From NCBI RefSeq assembly GCF_021043375.1, contig NZ_JAJNDV010000004.1, positions 240,014-304,013 on the forward strand: 64,000 bases of DNA, read 5' to 3'. The first letter of the stretch is position 1; each line of letters opens with the position of its first letter. Shown here piece after piece: positions 34,945 through 44,349 of this stretch. Origin of the DNA: Sphingomonas sp. IC-56. GTDB lineage: Bacteria; Pseudomonadota; Alphaproteobacteria; Sphingomonadales; Sphingomonadaceae. Made by a program: the position numbers and the translations under genes. The notes beneath the pieces were generated by a model. The model searched no databases. It was not told the origin of the DNA and worked only from the letters and a program-made list of their open reading frames with translations.

Positions 34945-36162
34945 TTAGGTGTGCGGGATAGCGGCCAGCACTTCCCGAACCGGTGCATGTCCCAGAAAAG
35001 CCGCTGGGCTGGCCGACGCGCCATACGCACCAGAGGCGAAGATCGCGATGACGTCACCCACCTCCGCACGCGGCAACGCCACCTTGTCCGCCAACCGATC
35101 GAGCGGCGTGCACAGCGGCCCGACGACGCTCACCGTCTCCTCGGGCGCATCCCCCATACGGTGGGCCACCGCCACCGGATAATTACGCCGCACCACCATC
35201 CCGAAATTGCCGGTGGCGGCAAGATGCTGGTGCAGCCCGCCATCGACCACCAGGAAGGTTTCGCCCTGACTCTCCTTCCGGTCGATCACGCGCGTCAGAT
35301 AGATGCCTGCCTCGCCCACAAGACAGCGGCCGAGCTCGATGGCGAACTGAGCGCCCGGAAACGCCGCAACCGCCTGCCCCAGCGCCGCGCCCACCGCCGG
35401 CAGGTCGACCGGTGTATCACCAGCGAAATAGGGAATGCCGAAACCCCCGCCCAGATTGACCAGCGGCGGCATGACGCCAGCCTCCTCGCTCAACCGCCGC
35501 GCCAGTGCGACCGTCGCCGCCTGCGTCTCGATGATCGCCGCCGTGTCGAGCGATTGCGACCCGGCAAAGATGTGAAACCCCCGCCAGTCCGCCCCTGCGG
35601 CAATTAGCCGCTTCACCAGCGCCGGCACGCGCGCGGCATCGATCCCGAACGGCGAAGCCCGCCCGCCCATCCGCATGCCCGATCCGCGTAATTCGAAGTC
35701 CGGATTGACTCGCACCGCCAGCTTCGGCGTGATGCCCAACCGTGCGCCAACTGCCAGCGCCCGCTCCGCCTCTCCCTCGGATTCCAGGTTCAGCGTCGCC
35801 CCCGCGCCGATCGCCGCCTCCAGCTCGAAGTCGCGCTTGCCCGGCCCGGCAAAGCTGATCGCCTCCGCCGGCTTGTGCCGCAGCGCCAGCGACAACTCCC
35901 CCGCCGACGCCACGTCCAACCCATCCACCAGCGGCGCCACTGCTGCTACCAACGGCTCGTAAGGATTAGCCTTAACTGCGTAATGCAAGCCGATTTGTTC
36001 CGGAATACTGGCCCGCAGATCACCGATCCGACGCGTAATCGCGCCAAGATCATACAGGTACAATGGCGTGCCTTGTTCGGCCCAAGCCTTCGCACTCCGT
36101 CCGGCAACGCTGAGCACGGCCTGCCCCGCATAGGCGGGCGGAATGGGTCCAACGGGTTTCAT
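34945..36162 (-). CDS. Exosortase A system-associated PLP-dependent decarboxylase
   Basis: 405 residues, fold-type III (LysA/ornithine decarboxylase-like). The PLP lysine is in LHYAVKANPYEPL, the phosphate loop is NLGGGFGIPYF, and the active Cys is in VVGPLCTPLDRLAD. It matches the TIGR03099-type enzyme of XrtA loci, whose substrate is unknown. ATG 36162 overlaps the ligase stop by 4 bp. Distinct from the polyamine decarboxylase at 17.5 kb. Confidence 0.9.
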   Translation of the reverse strand: MKPVGPIPPAYAGQAVLSVAGRSAKAWAEQGTPLYLYDLGAITRRIGDLRASIPEQIGLHYAVKANPYEPLVAAVAPLVDGLDVASAGELSLALRHKPAEAISFAGPGKRDFELEAAIGAGATLNLESEGEAERALAVGARLGITPKLAVRVNPDFELRGSGMRMGGRASPFGIDAARVPALVKRLIAAGADWRGFHIFAGSQSLDTAAIIETQAATVALARRLSEEAGVMPPLVNLGGGFGIPYFAGDTPVDLPAVGAALGQAVAAFPGAQFAIELGRCLVGEAGIYLTRVIDRKESQGETFLVVDGGLHQHLAATGNFGMVVRRNYPVAVAHRMGDAPEETVSVVGPLCTPLDRLADKVALPRAEVGDVIAIFASGAYGASASPAAFLGHAPVREVLAAIPHT

Positions 36163-37658
36163 CGCGCAATCTCCGCCTTCAATGCCGCGCGATCCAGTTT
36201 GCCATTGGCGTTGCGCGGCAGCGCCTCGCGCCATGCATACTCTGCCGGTTGCAGGAAGTTCGGCAGATCGCGCCGCAACCGCGCGCGCAGTGCCGCTTCG
36301 CTGCTGCCGTCACCTCGCGCGACCACCAGGATGGCCTGTCCCAGCCGCTCGTCCGCAACGCCGAACGCCGCCGCTTCGGCGGTCTCCCCGCCGGCAAGCA
36401 CGGCTTCTTCCACTTCGGTCGGGCTGATCCGATTCCCCGCCGACTTGATCATCTCATCATCGCGCCCGACGAAGCGCAGCAACCCGTCCTCGCCTTCCAC
36501 GACGGTGTCACCTGACCAGACTGCCATGCCGCCGCTTTCGGCAAAGTGCGGCGCCGGCCGGAACCGCTGCGCGCTGCGCTCCGGGTCCTGCCAATATCCC
36601 TGCGCCACCAGCGGCCCGGCATGCACCAGTTCCCCCGGCTCCCCGACCGCTGCCTTGCCGCCATCGGGCCGCACCACCAGCACCTCAGCAAAGGGGATCG
36701 CTCGCCCGATCGAGTCTGGGTTGGCGTCGACCAGCGCAGGATCGAGATAGGTCGAGCGAAAGGCTTCGGTCAGTCCGTACATCGGGTACAAGCGCGCTTG
36801 CGGAAAGTGCTCCCGCAGGCCGCGTACCAGCCGCGGCGTCAGCGCACCTCCAGAATTGGTTAGCCGGCGCAGCTTGGACGCAGTCTCAATGGGCCACTCC
36901 GCCTCCAACAGTTGCACCCACAAGGGCGGCACCCCGGCCAGCGTGGTAATGCCATGCCGCTCCACTGCCTTCACCACGTCGCGCGCAGTCAGGTAATCCA
37001 GCGGCACCACGCGCCCACCTGCCGCCCAGGTCGAGAAGAGTTGGTTCTGCCCATAATCGAAGCTGAGCGGCAAAACCCCCAGCACCCGATCCTCAGATTC
37101 TATCTCAAGATAATGGGCCACGCTGGTGGCGCCGAGCCACAAATTGGCGTGGCTAAGCATCACGCCCTTGGGCCGTCCGGTAGAACCCGAGGTGTAGAGG
37201 ATCGCCGCCAGCGCAGCCGGATCGGCGTCGGACAGCGGCAGCATGTCGCTGCCCGTCAGTTCGTCCTCCGCAAGGATCTGGCACTCGCCCGGAACGTCGC
37301 CCGCTTCCAGCGCCTGCATCCGCGCCGCCTGCGTCACCAGCACCCGCGCGCCGCTGTCGGCCAGGATGTGGGCCACCTGCGCGCGCTTCAGCACCGGATT
37401 GATCGGTACATGTACCAGCCCCGCCCGCGCCGCGGCCAGGGGCATCAGGCATGCCGCGCGGGTCTTGGGCAGCCACGTCGCCACGCGCTCGCCGGCTCGT
37501 AGGCCAAGCCGCGACAGCGCATGCGCCATTTGACCGACCAGGCTCTCCAGACCGGTATAGTCCAGCGGGCCGGCACGATCCTCCAGTGCCACGGCATCGG
37601 GCGCGCCACGTGCGGGCAAGTGGTCGATCGGGCGGGGAACGGGATCCAGTGCGATCAT
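36159..37658 (-). CDS. Exosortase A system-associated acyl-CoA ligase (AMP-forming)
   Basis: 499 residues, ANL superfamily. The adenylation motif is YTSGSTGRPKGVMLSH; further motifs are YGLTEAFRST and GRDDEMIKSAGNRISPTEVE, and the terminal catalytic lysine is in NANGKLDRAAL. It would activate an acyl group, most simply for the acyl carrier protein encoded divergently. ATG 37658; a 67-bp intergenic region separates it from the ACP. Confidence 0.92.
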   Translation of the reverse strand: MIALDPVPRPIDHLPARGAPDAVALEDRAGPLDYTGLESLVGQMAHALSRLGLRAGERVATWLPKTRAACLMPLAAARAGLVHVPINPVLKRAQVAHILADSGARVLVTQAARMQALEAGDVPGECQILAEDELTGSDMLPLSDADPAALAAILYTSGSTGRPKGVMLSHANLWLGATSVAHYLEIESEDRVLGVLPLSFDYGQNQLFSTWAAGGRVVPLDYLTARDVVKAVERHGITTLAGVPPLWVQLLEAEWPIETASKLRRLTNSGGALTPRLVRGLREHFPQARLYPMYGLTEAFRSTYLDPALVDANPDSIGRAIPFAEVLVVRPDGGKAAVGEPGELVHAGPLVAQGYWQDPERSAQRFRPAPHFAESGGMAVWSGDTVVEGEDGLLRFVGRDDEMIKSAGNRISPTEVEEAVLAGGETAEAAAFGVADERLGQAILVVARGDGSSEAALRARLRRDLPNFLQPAEYAWREALPRNANGKLDRAALKAEIAR

Positions 37659-37725
37659 GCCGCCACCCTTACCCTTGGCAGCGCACCCGCCAACCCTTAG
37701 GGCAGCGAAAAATACACGCAGGGGA

Positions 37726-38004
37726 ATGGCATTGCAGCGTGAAGGGTTCGCCGAAGTCGAAAAGGCGGTGCGCGGGGTTCTGCGCGATGTGCTGGGGCTG
37801 AGCGAGGAACGCGTCGCGGCGTTCAACGAGAGCACGCCTCTGTTCGGCGCGCTGCCCGAACTCGATTCGCTCGCGGTCGCCGGCGTGCTGACTGAGCTTG
37901 AGGACCGCCTCGCCATCCTGATCGATGATGACGAAGTCGATGGCGACATGCTCGAAAGCTTCGGCGCCCTGACGCGCTTCGCCGCGGACAAGGCGCTGCG
38001 TTGA
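37726..38004 (+). CDS. XrtA-locus acyl carrier protein
   Basis: 92 residues. The phosphopantetheine serine is Ser48 in LPELDSLAVAGVL, and the acidic helices typical of ACP are present. Divergent from the acyl-CoA ligase, its likely loading partner. The start ATG 37726 follows AGGGGA. It is coupled to hydrolase 2 by a 4-bp overlap. Confidence 0.88.
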   Translation: MALQREGFAEVEKAVRGVLRDVLGLSEERVAAFNESTPLFGALPELDSLAVAGVLTELEDRLAILIDDDEVDGDMLESFGALTRFAADKALR

Positions 38005-38666
38005 TCGATTGGTACGACTGGTCCGGCGGCCGGGAAGCGATGCTTCGCTTCGGCCCCGCCACCGGACCGGTCGTCGTCATCGCGCTTCCCCTCTTCGAGG
38101 AAGCGAACCGCACCCGCACCTTCGCGGTCGCCCTCATGCGGCTGCTGGCCGAGCGCAACATCGCCTCTGCCCTGCCCGACCTCCCCGGCACCGGCGAAAG
38201 TCTTGTGCAGATCGAGGAAACCAGCGTGTCAGCAATGCGCGAGGCCATGGCCGCGGCTGTCGACCATCTCGGCACTCGCCGCGCCTATGCCTGCGGCTTC
38301 CGCAGCGGCGCGCTGCTCGACGTGACGGCGTTCGTCCAGGCCCGCTGGCACCTCGCCCCGGTGGAAGGCAAAGCCCTGGTGACCGAACTCCTCCGCATCG
38401 CCGGCAAATCCGCCCCAGCCGAGGCACCGATGCTGGCAGGCGGCAACCTCCTGACCGCCATCATGCTCGCCGACCTCAAGGCGGCCACTACCGACGCCGA
38501 GCCCGGCCCGCTGCGCGTCGTTCGCCTCGAAAGCGATCCCCGCCCCGCCGATCGTAAGCCACCCGGCCTGCCCCTCTGGCGCCGCGCCGAGCCAGACCAC
38601 GACCCGGCCCTCGCCGCTCTGCTCGCCGAGGACATCGCCACCTGGATACGCGCATGCGAAGGCTGA
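38001..38666 (+). CDS. Exosortase A system-associated hydrolase 2
   Basis: 221 residues, alpha/beta-hydrolase fold (TIGR03101 type). The elbow reads ACGFRSGALL, not a clear GxSxG, so catalysis is uncertain. The oxyanion area is LPLFEEANRTRTF. Start TTG 38001 overlaps the ACP stop (TTGA). Its end overlaps the next gene by 13 bp. Substrate unknown. Confidence 0.85.
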   Translation: MIDWYDWSGGREAMLRFGPATGPVVVIALPLFEEANRTRTFAVALMRLLAERNIASALPDLPGTGESLVQIEETSVSAMREAMAAAVDHLGTRRAYACGFRSGALLDVTAFVQARWHLAPVEGKALVTELLRIAGKSAPAEAPMLAGGNLLTAIMLADLKAATTDAEPGPLRVVRLESDPRPADRKPPGLPLWRRAEPDHDPALAALLAEDIATWIRACEG

Positions 38667-39454
38667 TCACCTTCCGCTGCAACGGTGCCACCCTGGTCGG
38701 CACGTTGGATGAAGCCCCGGGCCGCACTGGCCTGCTGATCGTCTCGGGCGGCAACGAACTGCGCATGGGCGCCTATCGCGGCATGTCCCGCCTCGCCCAG
38801 CGTGTCGCGGACGCAGGCTACCCCGTCTTCCGCTTCGACCGCCGCGGGATCGGCGACTCCGAGGGCGAGAACCGTGGCTTCGAAAGCAGCTGCCCCGAAA
38901 TCGCCCACGCCGCCGCCGCCTTCCGTAAGGCAGCCAAGCTCGACCACCTCATCGCCTTCGGAAATTGCGACGCCGCGACGTCGCTGATCCTCTTCCACAA
39001 CCGCGCCGCCATCGACAGGCTGGTCCTCGCCAACCCCTGGCTGGTCGACCGGCAGCACGAAGATCTCCCCCCACCCGCCGCCATCCGCGCCCACTATGCC
39101 GCGCGCCTGCGCGACCCACGCGAATGGCTCCGCCTCGCCCGCGGCGGCGTCAACCTGACAAAGCTAATCAGGGGCTTGCGCGCTACGGCGGAGAAGCGGT
39201 CTCAAGATCCAAACAGCCTGTCCGCCCGCACAGCCCGCGCGCTTGCAGCGTCAACGGTGCCGACCTCGCTCCTACTCGCCACCGGCGACCACACGGCGGT
39301 CGCCTTCCAGCACGCCTACCGCGCCAGCCGCTTCGACCCGGTCCGCAGCCGCATCCGTGTCGAGCAGCGCGACACCGCCAGCCACAGCTTCGCCGGCGAA
39401 GGCGACAAGGACTGGCTGTTCGACCAGCTCCTCGCCGCGCTGCGTACGGTTTAG
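38654..39454 (+). CDS. Exosortase A system-associated hydrolase 1
   Basis: 266 residues, alpha/beta-hydrolase (TIGR03100 type). Family features are SGGNELRMGAYRGMSRLA and FRFDRRGIGDSEG. The elbow is AFGNCDAATS, placing Cys where Ser is usual, as I recall for this group. The His is in ASHSFAGEGD. It probably acts on thioesters made by the ligase/ACP pair (inference). Only 4 bp separate its stop from the convergent trxB stop. Confidence 0.87.
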   Translation: MRRLITFRCNGATLVGTLDEAPGRTGLLIVSGGNELRMGAYRGMSRLAQRVADAGYPVFRFDRRGIGDSEGENRGFESSCPEIAHAAAAFRKAAKLDHLIAFGNCDAATSLILFHNRAAIDRLVLANPWLVDRQHEDLPPPAAIRAHYAARLRDPREWLRLARGGVNLTKLIRGLRATAEKRSQDPNSLSARTARALAASTVPTSLLLATGDHTAVAFQHAYRASRFDPVRSRIRVEQRDTASHSFAGEGDKDWLFDQLLAALRTV

Positions 39455-39458
39455 CGGC

Positions 39459-40430
39459 TCACTCCGCCGCTTCGGCGATCTGCTCGAAATCGGCCTCCGC
39501 CAGGAAGCGCTCGGCGTCCAGCGCCGCCATGCAGCCAGTGCCAGCGGCGGTGATCGCCTGGCGGTAATGCTTGTCCATCACGTCGCCGCACGCGAACACG
39601 CCCGGCACGCTGGTGCGCGTGGTACCCTTTTCGACGGTGATATAGCCATCATCGTCCAGCGCAATGTGCCCGCGGAACAACTCGGTCGCGGGATGGTGCC
39701 CGATCGCCACGAAGCCACCATCGACCTCGATCGTCGAAACCTCGCCGGTCACCGTGTCCTTCAGCTCGATCCCGACCAGCCCCTCGGGGCTACCGCCGCC
39801 GATGAACCGCTCCACCTTCTTGTTCCACAAGGTGCTGATGCGGTCATTGGCATGCAGCCGCTGTTGCAGGATCTTCTCGGCGCGCAGCGAATCGCGGCGG
39901 TGGATCAGCGTAACGTCATGGCTGTGGTTGGTAAGGTACAGCGCCTCCTCGACGGCGGTATTGCCGCCGCCGATCACCGCCACCTTCTTGCCGCGGAAGA
40001 AGAAGCCATCGCACGTCGCACAGGCGCTGACGCCCTTGCCCTTCAGCAGTTCCTCACTGTCCAGCCCCAGCCAGCGTGCCTGGGCGCCCGTGGCGATCAC
40101 CAGCACGTCGCCCAGATACACGGTGCCGCTGTCGCCCACCATGCGGAACGGGCGGCTGCTCACATCGACCTCGACGATCGTGTCCCACAGCATCTGCGCG
40201 CCGACATGCTCGGCCTGGGCCTGCATCTCCTGCATCAGCCACGGCCCCTGGATCACTTCGCGGAAGCCGGGATAATTCTCCACGTCCGTGGTGGTCATCA
40301 GCTGCCCGCCGGGCTGAATGCCCTGCACCACGATCGGCGCCAGCCCCGCGCGCGCGCCGTAAATGGCGGCGGAAAGCCCGGCAGGGCCCGAGCCCAGGAT
40401 CAGCATGCGCGTGGAATGGGTAGCGGTCAT
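39459..40430 (-). CDS. trxB: Thioredoxin-disulfide reductase
   Basis: 323 residues. N-terminal FAD site GSGPAGLSAAIYGARAG; redox-active pair in CATCDGFFF; NADPH site GGGNTAVEEALYL; C-terminal FAD contact GVFACGDVMD. It reduces thioredoxin with NADPH in the cytoplasm. ATG 40430 is preferred to an upstream in-frame start at 40460. Confidence 0.96.
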   Translation of the reverse strand: MTATHSTRMLILGSGPAGLSAAIYGARAGLAPIVVQGIQPGGQLMTTTDVENYPGFREVIQGPWLMQEMQAQAEHVGAQMLWDTIVEVDVSSRPFRMVGDSGTVYLGDVLVIATGAQARWLGLDSEELLKGKGVSACATCDGFFFRGKKVAVIGGGNTAVEEALYLTNHSHDVTLIHRRDSLRAEKILQQRLHANDRISTLWNKKVERFIGGGSPEGLVGIELKDTVTGEVSTIEVDGGFVAIGHHPATELFRGHIALDDDGYITVEKGTTRTSVPGVFACGDVMDKHYRQAITAAGTGCMAALDAERFLAEADFEQIAEAAE

Positions 40431-40545
40431 TATCTCTTCCGGAAAAGCGTTGGCCCGCATCTACAGGCGCTCAGGTCTCTGACGCAACATGGGGGCTCGC
40501 CGCGCCCGCACAATGCTGTGGGCAAGCCACAATGCGACGCGCGCT

Positions 40546-40866
40546 CTAGCCCTTGGGCGCAAACCCATGCGCCCGCCGGATGCGCAGCCCGATGAACAGC
40601 ATCGTCGGCCAGAACACCGTGTTGATCACATCGCTCAGCGTGTCGGGCATCACCCGGCCATGGACGAAATAGTCCATCACCTCATTGGCGAACTCTGCCA
40701 GGTACACGAACGAAAGCGGCACCAGCGTCGCCAACGATCGCCTGCTGACGATCCGCGCCAGGAACAGCACGGCCATGCCCGCATGGATGTGCAGCACCGT
40801 GTCCGGCGCCCCGGTGCCATCGCCGATCCACTGAATGAAATCGCCATAAAGCTGTACTGGATTCAT
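40546..40866 (-). CDS. Small integral membrane protein (weakly VanZ-like), hypothetical
   Basis: 106 residues with about three membrane helices. Polar residues sit within them (LHIHAGMAVLFLARIV, EFANEVMDYF, DTLSDVINTVFWPTMLF). The Asp/Asn-containing last helix loosely resembles VanZ-like proteins, but I would not name it. Start ATG 40866; a GTG/ATG extension exists. Confidence 0.65.
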   Translation of the reverse strand: MNPVQLYGDFIQWIGDGTGAPDTVLHIHAGMAVLFLARIVSRRSLATLVPLSFVYLAEFANEVMDYFVHGRVMPDTLSDVINTVFWPTMLFIGLRIRRAHGFAPKG

Positions 40867-40949
40867 GCCGCGTCCGTAGCGGTACAAAGGCGGCTTGTCC
40901 TCCCCGGCGATATGCCAGAGGGCGTTTCCGCCGCTGATCTCAACAACGG

Positions 40950-41026
40950 TGGTAGCGGAGGAGGGACTTGAACCCCCGACCCCAGGATTATGATTCCCGT
41001 GCTCTAACCAACTGAGCTACTCCGCC
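40950..41026 (-). tRNA. tRNA-Met (anticodon CAU)
   Basis: A 77-nt cloverleaf ending in encoded CCA. The acceptor is GGCGGAG with CTCCGCT; the anticodon stem is CGGGA/TCCTG with loop ATCATAA, giving CAU. The T-loop is TTCAAGT. The elongator-type sequence resembles alphaproteobacterial tRNA-Met; tRNA-Ile2 (lysidine) also has CAU and is not strictly excluded. Confidence 0.92.
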
Positions 41027-41108
41027 CCGTACGGCGCGCTGTGAAAGGCGCCGATCCAAGGTCCGCCGTGCAGCGGAGGGCGCCACATAGGCAGCGGAGT
41101 CTTCGCGG

Positions 41109-41627
41109 TCAAGCGAACATGTGCCGCGAATGCGCTTCCCATGGCCCGCCACGATACCACCAGCTCGCCAGCCCGACGATGCGCAGCGGCCGCCGTTCGA
41201 AACCAGTGCGAAGTTCTTCCAACAACGCCTTGGCTTCCGGGCGGGCCACCTTGTTCTGCACGGTCACATGCGCCCGCCATCCGGCACGGTCCTGCGGCAC
41301 CAGCATCGGCGCGAACGCCTCGGCCAGATCCTCCCGGATCGCCGACAGCGCTTCCGACTCGATGCGAAACGCCACACCCCCACCCAAGTCGAGCACCCCC
41401 GCAACCTGCGCTTGGGGCGCCCGCACACCGCGCGTCGCCATGCGCAGCCGCTGCTTCAGCTCCGCGCCAAGCTCGGGCGCCAGGTGGTGAAATAAGGTGC
41501 AGTGCGCCGGCACCACATTGCGCTCGGGCGGGAAGTATCGCCGCCGCAGTCCGTCCAGCCAGGCAAAGTCCTCCGCCCCGAACAGCGCCGTCACGATGAT
41601 CGGAGCCGCGCCCGGGGCGGTCTCCAC
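41109..41627 (-). CDS. 2H phosphoesterase (2'-5' RNA ligase family)
   Basis: 172 residues with two HxT motifs, HCTLFHHL (His42) and HVTVQNKV (His120), the hallmark of 2H phosphoesterases. These act on cyclic phosphates or 2'-5' bonds in RNA or nucleotides. Start GTG 41627 overlaps or abuts the kup stop, suggesting coupling; the longer open frame runs antisense-like through kup's end. Confidence 0.85.
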   Translation of the reverse strand: METAPGAAPIIVTALFGAEDFAWLDGLRRRYFPPERNVVPAHCTLFHHLAPELGAELKQRLRMATRGVRAPQAQVAGVLDLGGGVAFRIESEALSAIREDLAEAFAPMLVPQDRAGWRAHVTVQNKVARPEAKALLEELRTGFERRPLRIVGLASWWYRGGPWEAHSRHMFA

Positions 41628-41629
41628 GC

Positions 41630-43564
41630 TCAGATCTCGACCTGGCTGCCCAGCTCGACCACGCGGTTGGTCGGCAGGCGGAAGAACTCCATCGCACTTT
41701 CTGCGTTCCGCAGCATCCACGCGAACAGCTTCTCGCGCCAGATCATCATCCCCGGCCGCGACGAGGGCAGCAGCGTCTGGCGTGCGAGGAAGAAGCTGGT
41801 GTCCATCATCTTGAACTCCGCGCCGCATGCGCTGACCTGCTTCAACGCGGCCGGAACATCGGCATCCTGCATGAAGCCGTACTTCATGATCATCCGGTGG
41901 AAGCCCTTGCCCAGATCCTCGATCTTCATCCGACGATCATCGTCGACATAGGGCTCGTCCGCGATCTTGACGGTCAGCAGGATCACGCGCTCGTGCAGCA
42001 CCTTGTTGTGCTTGAGGTTGTGCAGCAGCGCGTGCGGCACGCCGTCAGGCGTCGAGGTCATGAAAACCGCCGTGCCGGGTACCCGCGTCGCCGAATTCGC
42101 AGCCGATTCGATGAAGATCCGGATCGGCATCGCGCTCTCGCGCAGCCGCGCGATCATCAACTGGCGGCCCTTGGCCCAGGTGGTGAGCAGCGTGAAGGCG
42201 ATCAGCCCGACCAGCAGCGGGAACCAGCCGCCATCGGGGATCTTCGTCACGTTCGACGCGAAATAGGCGCCGTCGAACAGCAGGAACAGCGCGACCAGCC
42301 CGATCGCAACGGGCAAGGGCCAGTTCCACACCCGCCGCACCAGCACCGCCAGCATGCACGTGGTGATGAACATCGTGCCCGTTACCGCGATGCCATAGGC
42401 CGCCGCCAGGTTAGACGACTCGCGGAACATCAGGATCAGCAACAGCACCATGATCATCAGCGCCCAGTTCACTGCCGGCAGATAGATCTGCCCCAGCGCC
42501 GAAGCCGAAGTATGGTTGATGCGCAGCCGCGGCATCAGCCCCAGCTGCACCGCCTGCTGGCACACCGAAAACGCGCCGGTGATCACCGCCTGGCTGGCAA
42601 TGATCGTCGCCAACGTCGCCAGGATCACCAGCGGCAGCCGCCAGCCTTCGTTAGCCAGCATGAAGAATGGGTTCTCCGCCGCGGAAGGATCACGCAGCAG
42701 CAGCGCCCCCTGCCCCAGATAATTGAGCATCAGCGCGGGGAAGATCAGCCACACCCATGCGACCTGGATCGGCTTGCGGCCGAAATGGCCCATATCGGCG
42801 TACAGCGCCTCGGCGCCGGTCAGCGCCAGCACCACCGAACCAAGCGCAAGGAACGCCAGCTTGGGATCAAGCTCGAAGAAGCGGATCGCCCAGAGCGGAT
42901 TGAACGCCTGGAGCACGTCTGGCCGCTCGACGATGCTGAGCGTTCCCAGCACTGCCAGCGTCAGGAAATAGATCAGCATGATCGGGCCGAAGAACCGGCC
43001 CAACAGGTCGGTGCCATGCGCCTGAAGCATGAACAGCCCGATGAGGATGCCGATCGCAATCGGCAGCACGAAGGGCGCAAAGCCCTCCTGCACCACTACC
43101 AGACCCTCGACAGCCGACAGCACCGACACCGCCGGCGTGATCATGCAATCGCCAAAGAACAAGGCTGTGGCGAGCACACCCAGCATCACCAGCCCATGGC
43201 TCCAGCGCCCCGGGCCTGCGCCGGTCTTGCGCTGGATCAGCGCGAGCAGCGCCAGGCTGCCGCCCTCGCCCTTGTTGTCGGCCCGCATCGTCAGGAAGAT
43301 GTACTTGCCCGTGACGATGATCAGCAGCGACCAGAAGATCAGGCTGACCACGCCATAGACATGGACCAGATCGACTGCGAGTGGATGATGGCCGACGAAC
43401 GTCTCCTTCATCGCGTACAGCGGCGACGTTCCGATATCGCCATACACCACGCCCACGGCGCCCAGCGCGAGCGCCGGCATGCTGCCTTTGGGGTGATGCC
43501 CGTGCTCGCCCTCGTCGTGGTAAGTCGACGCGTCGTTCACCGACCCGGTGTCGCCGTTTGTCAC
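41630..43564 (-). CDS. kup: Kup-type potassium transporter
   Basis: 644 residues. The family start [18 protein letters not shown] is followed by about twelve membrane helices and a cytosolic C-terminal domain. It takes up K+ with protons. The N-terminus is His/Glu-rich before the first helix. Start GTG 43564. About 175 bp separate it from the Lrp-type gene upstream; I saw no riboswitch there. Confidence 0.95.
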   Translation of the reverse strand: MTNGDTGSVNDASTYHDEGEHGHHPKGSMPALALGAVGVVYGDIGTSPLYAMKETFVGHHPLAVDLVHVYGVVSLIFWSLLIIVTGKYIFLTMRADNKGEGGSLALLALIQRKTGAGPGRWSHGLVMLGVLATALFFGDCMITPAVSVLSAVEGLVVVQEGFAPFVLPIAIGILIGLFMLQAHGTDLLGRFFGPIMLIYFLTLAVLGTLSIVERPDVLQAFNPLWAIRFFELDPKLAFLALGSVVLALTGAEALYADMGHFGRKPIQVAWVWLIFPALMLNYLGQGALLLRDPSAAENPFFMLANEGWRLPLVILATLATIIASQAVITGAFSVCQQAVQLGLMPRLRINHTSASALGQIYLPAVNWALMIMVLLLILMFRESSNLAAAYGIAVTGTMFITTCMLAVLVRRVWNWPLPVAIGLVALFLLFDGAYFASNVTKIPDGGWFPLLVGLIAFTLLTTWAKGRQLMIARLRESAMPIRIFIESAANSATRVPGTAVFMTSTPDGVPHALLHNLKHNKVLHERVILLTVKIADEPYVDDDRRMKIEDLGKGFHRMIMKYGFMQDADVPAALKQVSACGAEFKMMDTSFFLARQTLLPSSRPGMMIWREKLFAWMLRNAESAMEFFRLPTNRVVELGSQVEI

Positions 43565-43740
43565 TGCGGTTGCCGAGCGGAGATGAAGATGAAGTGCCTA
43601 GTCATACGACCCTTGTTCTCGACTGGCTTCGGATCGCGGGCCGGTAGCACTTGCAACATGCCCTCGCAACGGGACCAGCCTGGGGCCATCATGGCCCATG
43701 GCTTCGCCAAGACGCGCGGCACTGGCAAGCGGTTCCGCGC

Positions 43741-44214
43741 TCAACGCGAGGCGGCGAACAGCGCATCCGCTTCCCCGCGCGTGGGGACCGATCGGAGCAC
43801 AAAACTCGAATTGATGGTGACCACCCCTGGCAACCGCCCCAGATGCTCGCGATGCAGCCGCTCATAATCGTCCAGGTCGCGCGCCAGAATCTTCAGCCGA
43901 TAGTCCTGCCGCCCCGACACGAGCGCGCATTCGACTACCCCGTCGATCTCGGCCACCGCCCGCTCGAACTTGGCCAGATCCTCCTCGACCTGCGTCCCCA
44001 GGGTGATGTCGACCAGTGCGGTGATGCGGAAGCCAAGGCGGCGATGCCCCAGGCGCGCGCCATAGCCGCTCACGTGGCCCGACGACTCGAGCGCCTGGAT
44101 GCGCCGCGTGCAGGCCGATTGCGACAGCCCCACCCGCGCTGCAATCTGGCTTACCGGCGCCCGCGCGTCGGAAGCCAGCAACTTCAGTATCGCGCCGTCA
44201 ATCCTGTCGATCAT
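43741..44214 (-). CDS. Lrp/AsnC family transcriptional regulator
   Basis: 157 residues. The N-terminal winged helix-turn-helix is SQIAARVGLSQSACTRRIQA; the C-terminal RAM effector domain follows (GRQDYRLKILARDLDDYERL). Divergent from ald with a palindromic intergenic site, so it probably senses an amino acid such as alanine and controls ald and itself. ATG 44214. Confidence 0.93.
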   Translation of the reverse strand: MIDRIDGAILKLLASDARAPVSQIAARVGLSQSACTRRIQALESSGHVSGYGARLGHRRLGFRITALVDITLGTQVEEDLAKFERAVAEIDGVVECALVSGRQDYRLKILARDLDDYERLHREHLGRLPGVVTINSSFVLRSVPTRGEADALFAASR

Positions 44215-44215
44215 G

Positions 44216-44257
44216 CATGATTCCAACGCCCGAGGATCTTCCGGGCGTAAAATCATG
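44216..44257. promoter_or_regulatory. Nested palindromic operator between the Lrp-type gene and ald
   Basis: Two nearly concentric inverted repeats: CATGATT (44216) with AATCATG (44251), and CGCCCG (44227) with CGGGCG (44242). A further CATGTATGATC lies just downstream. Lrp-family dimers bind such spaced palindromes. The position, beginning 2 bp from the regulator start codon, suits autoregulation and control of ald. Confidence 0.6.
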
Positions 44258-44349
44258 TATGATCCGGCCACGCCGCTGCCAAGAACGCAGAGATTCGCCG
44301 CGGCGCTTTGGCGTAAATTGTCGGCAATAGAATTGCAGGAGAGTTTGCC

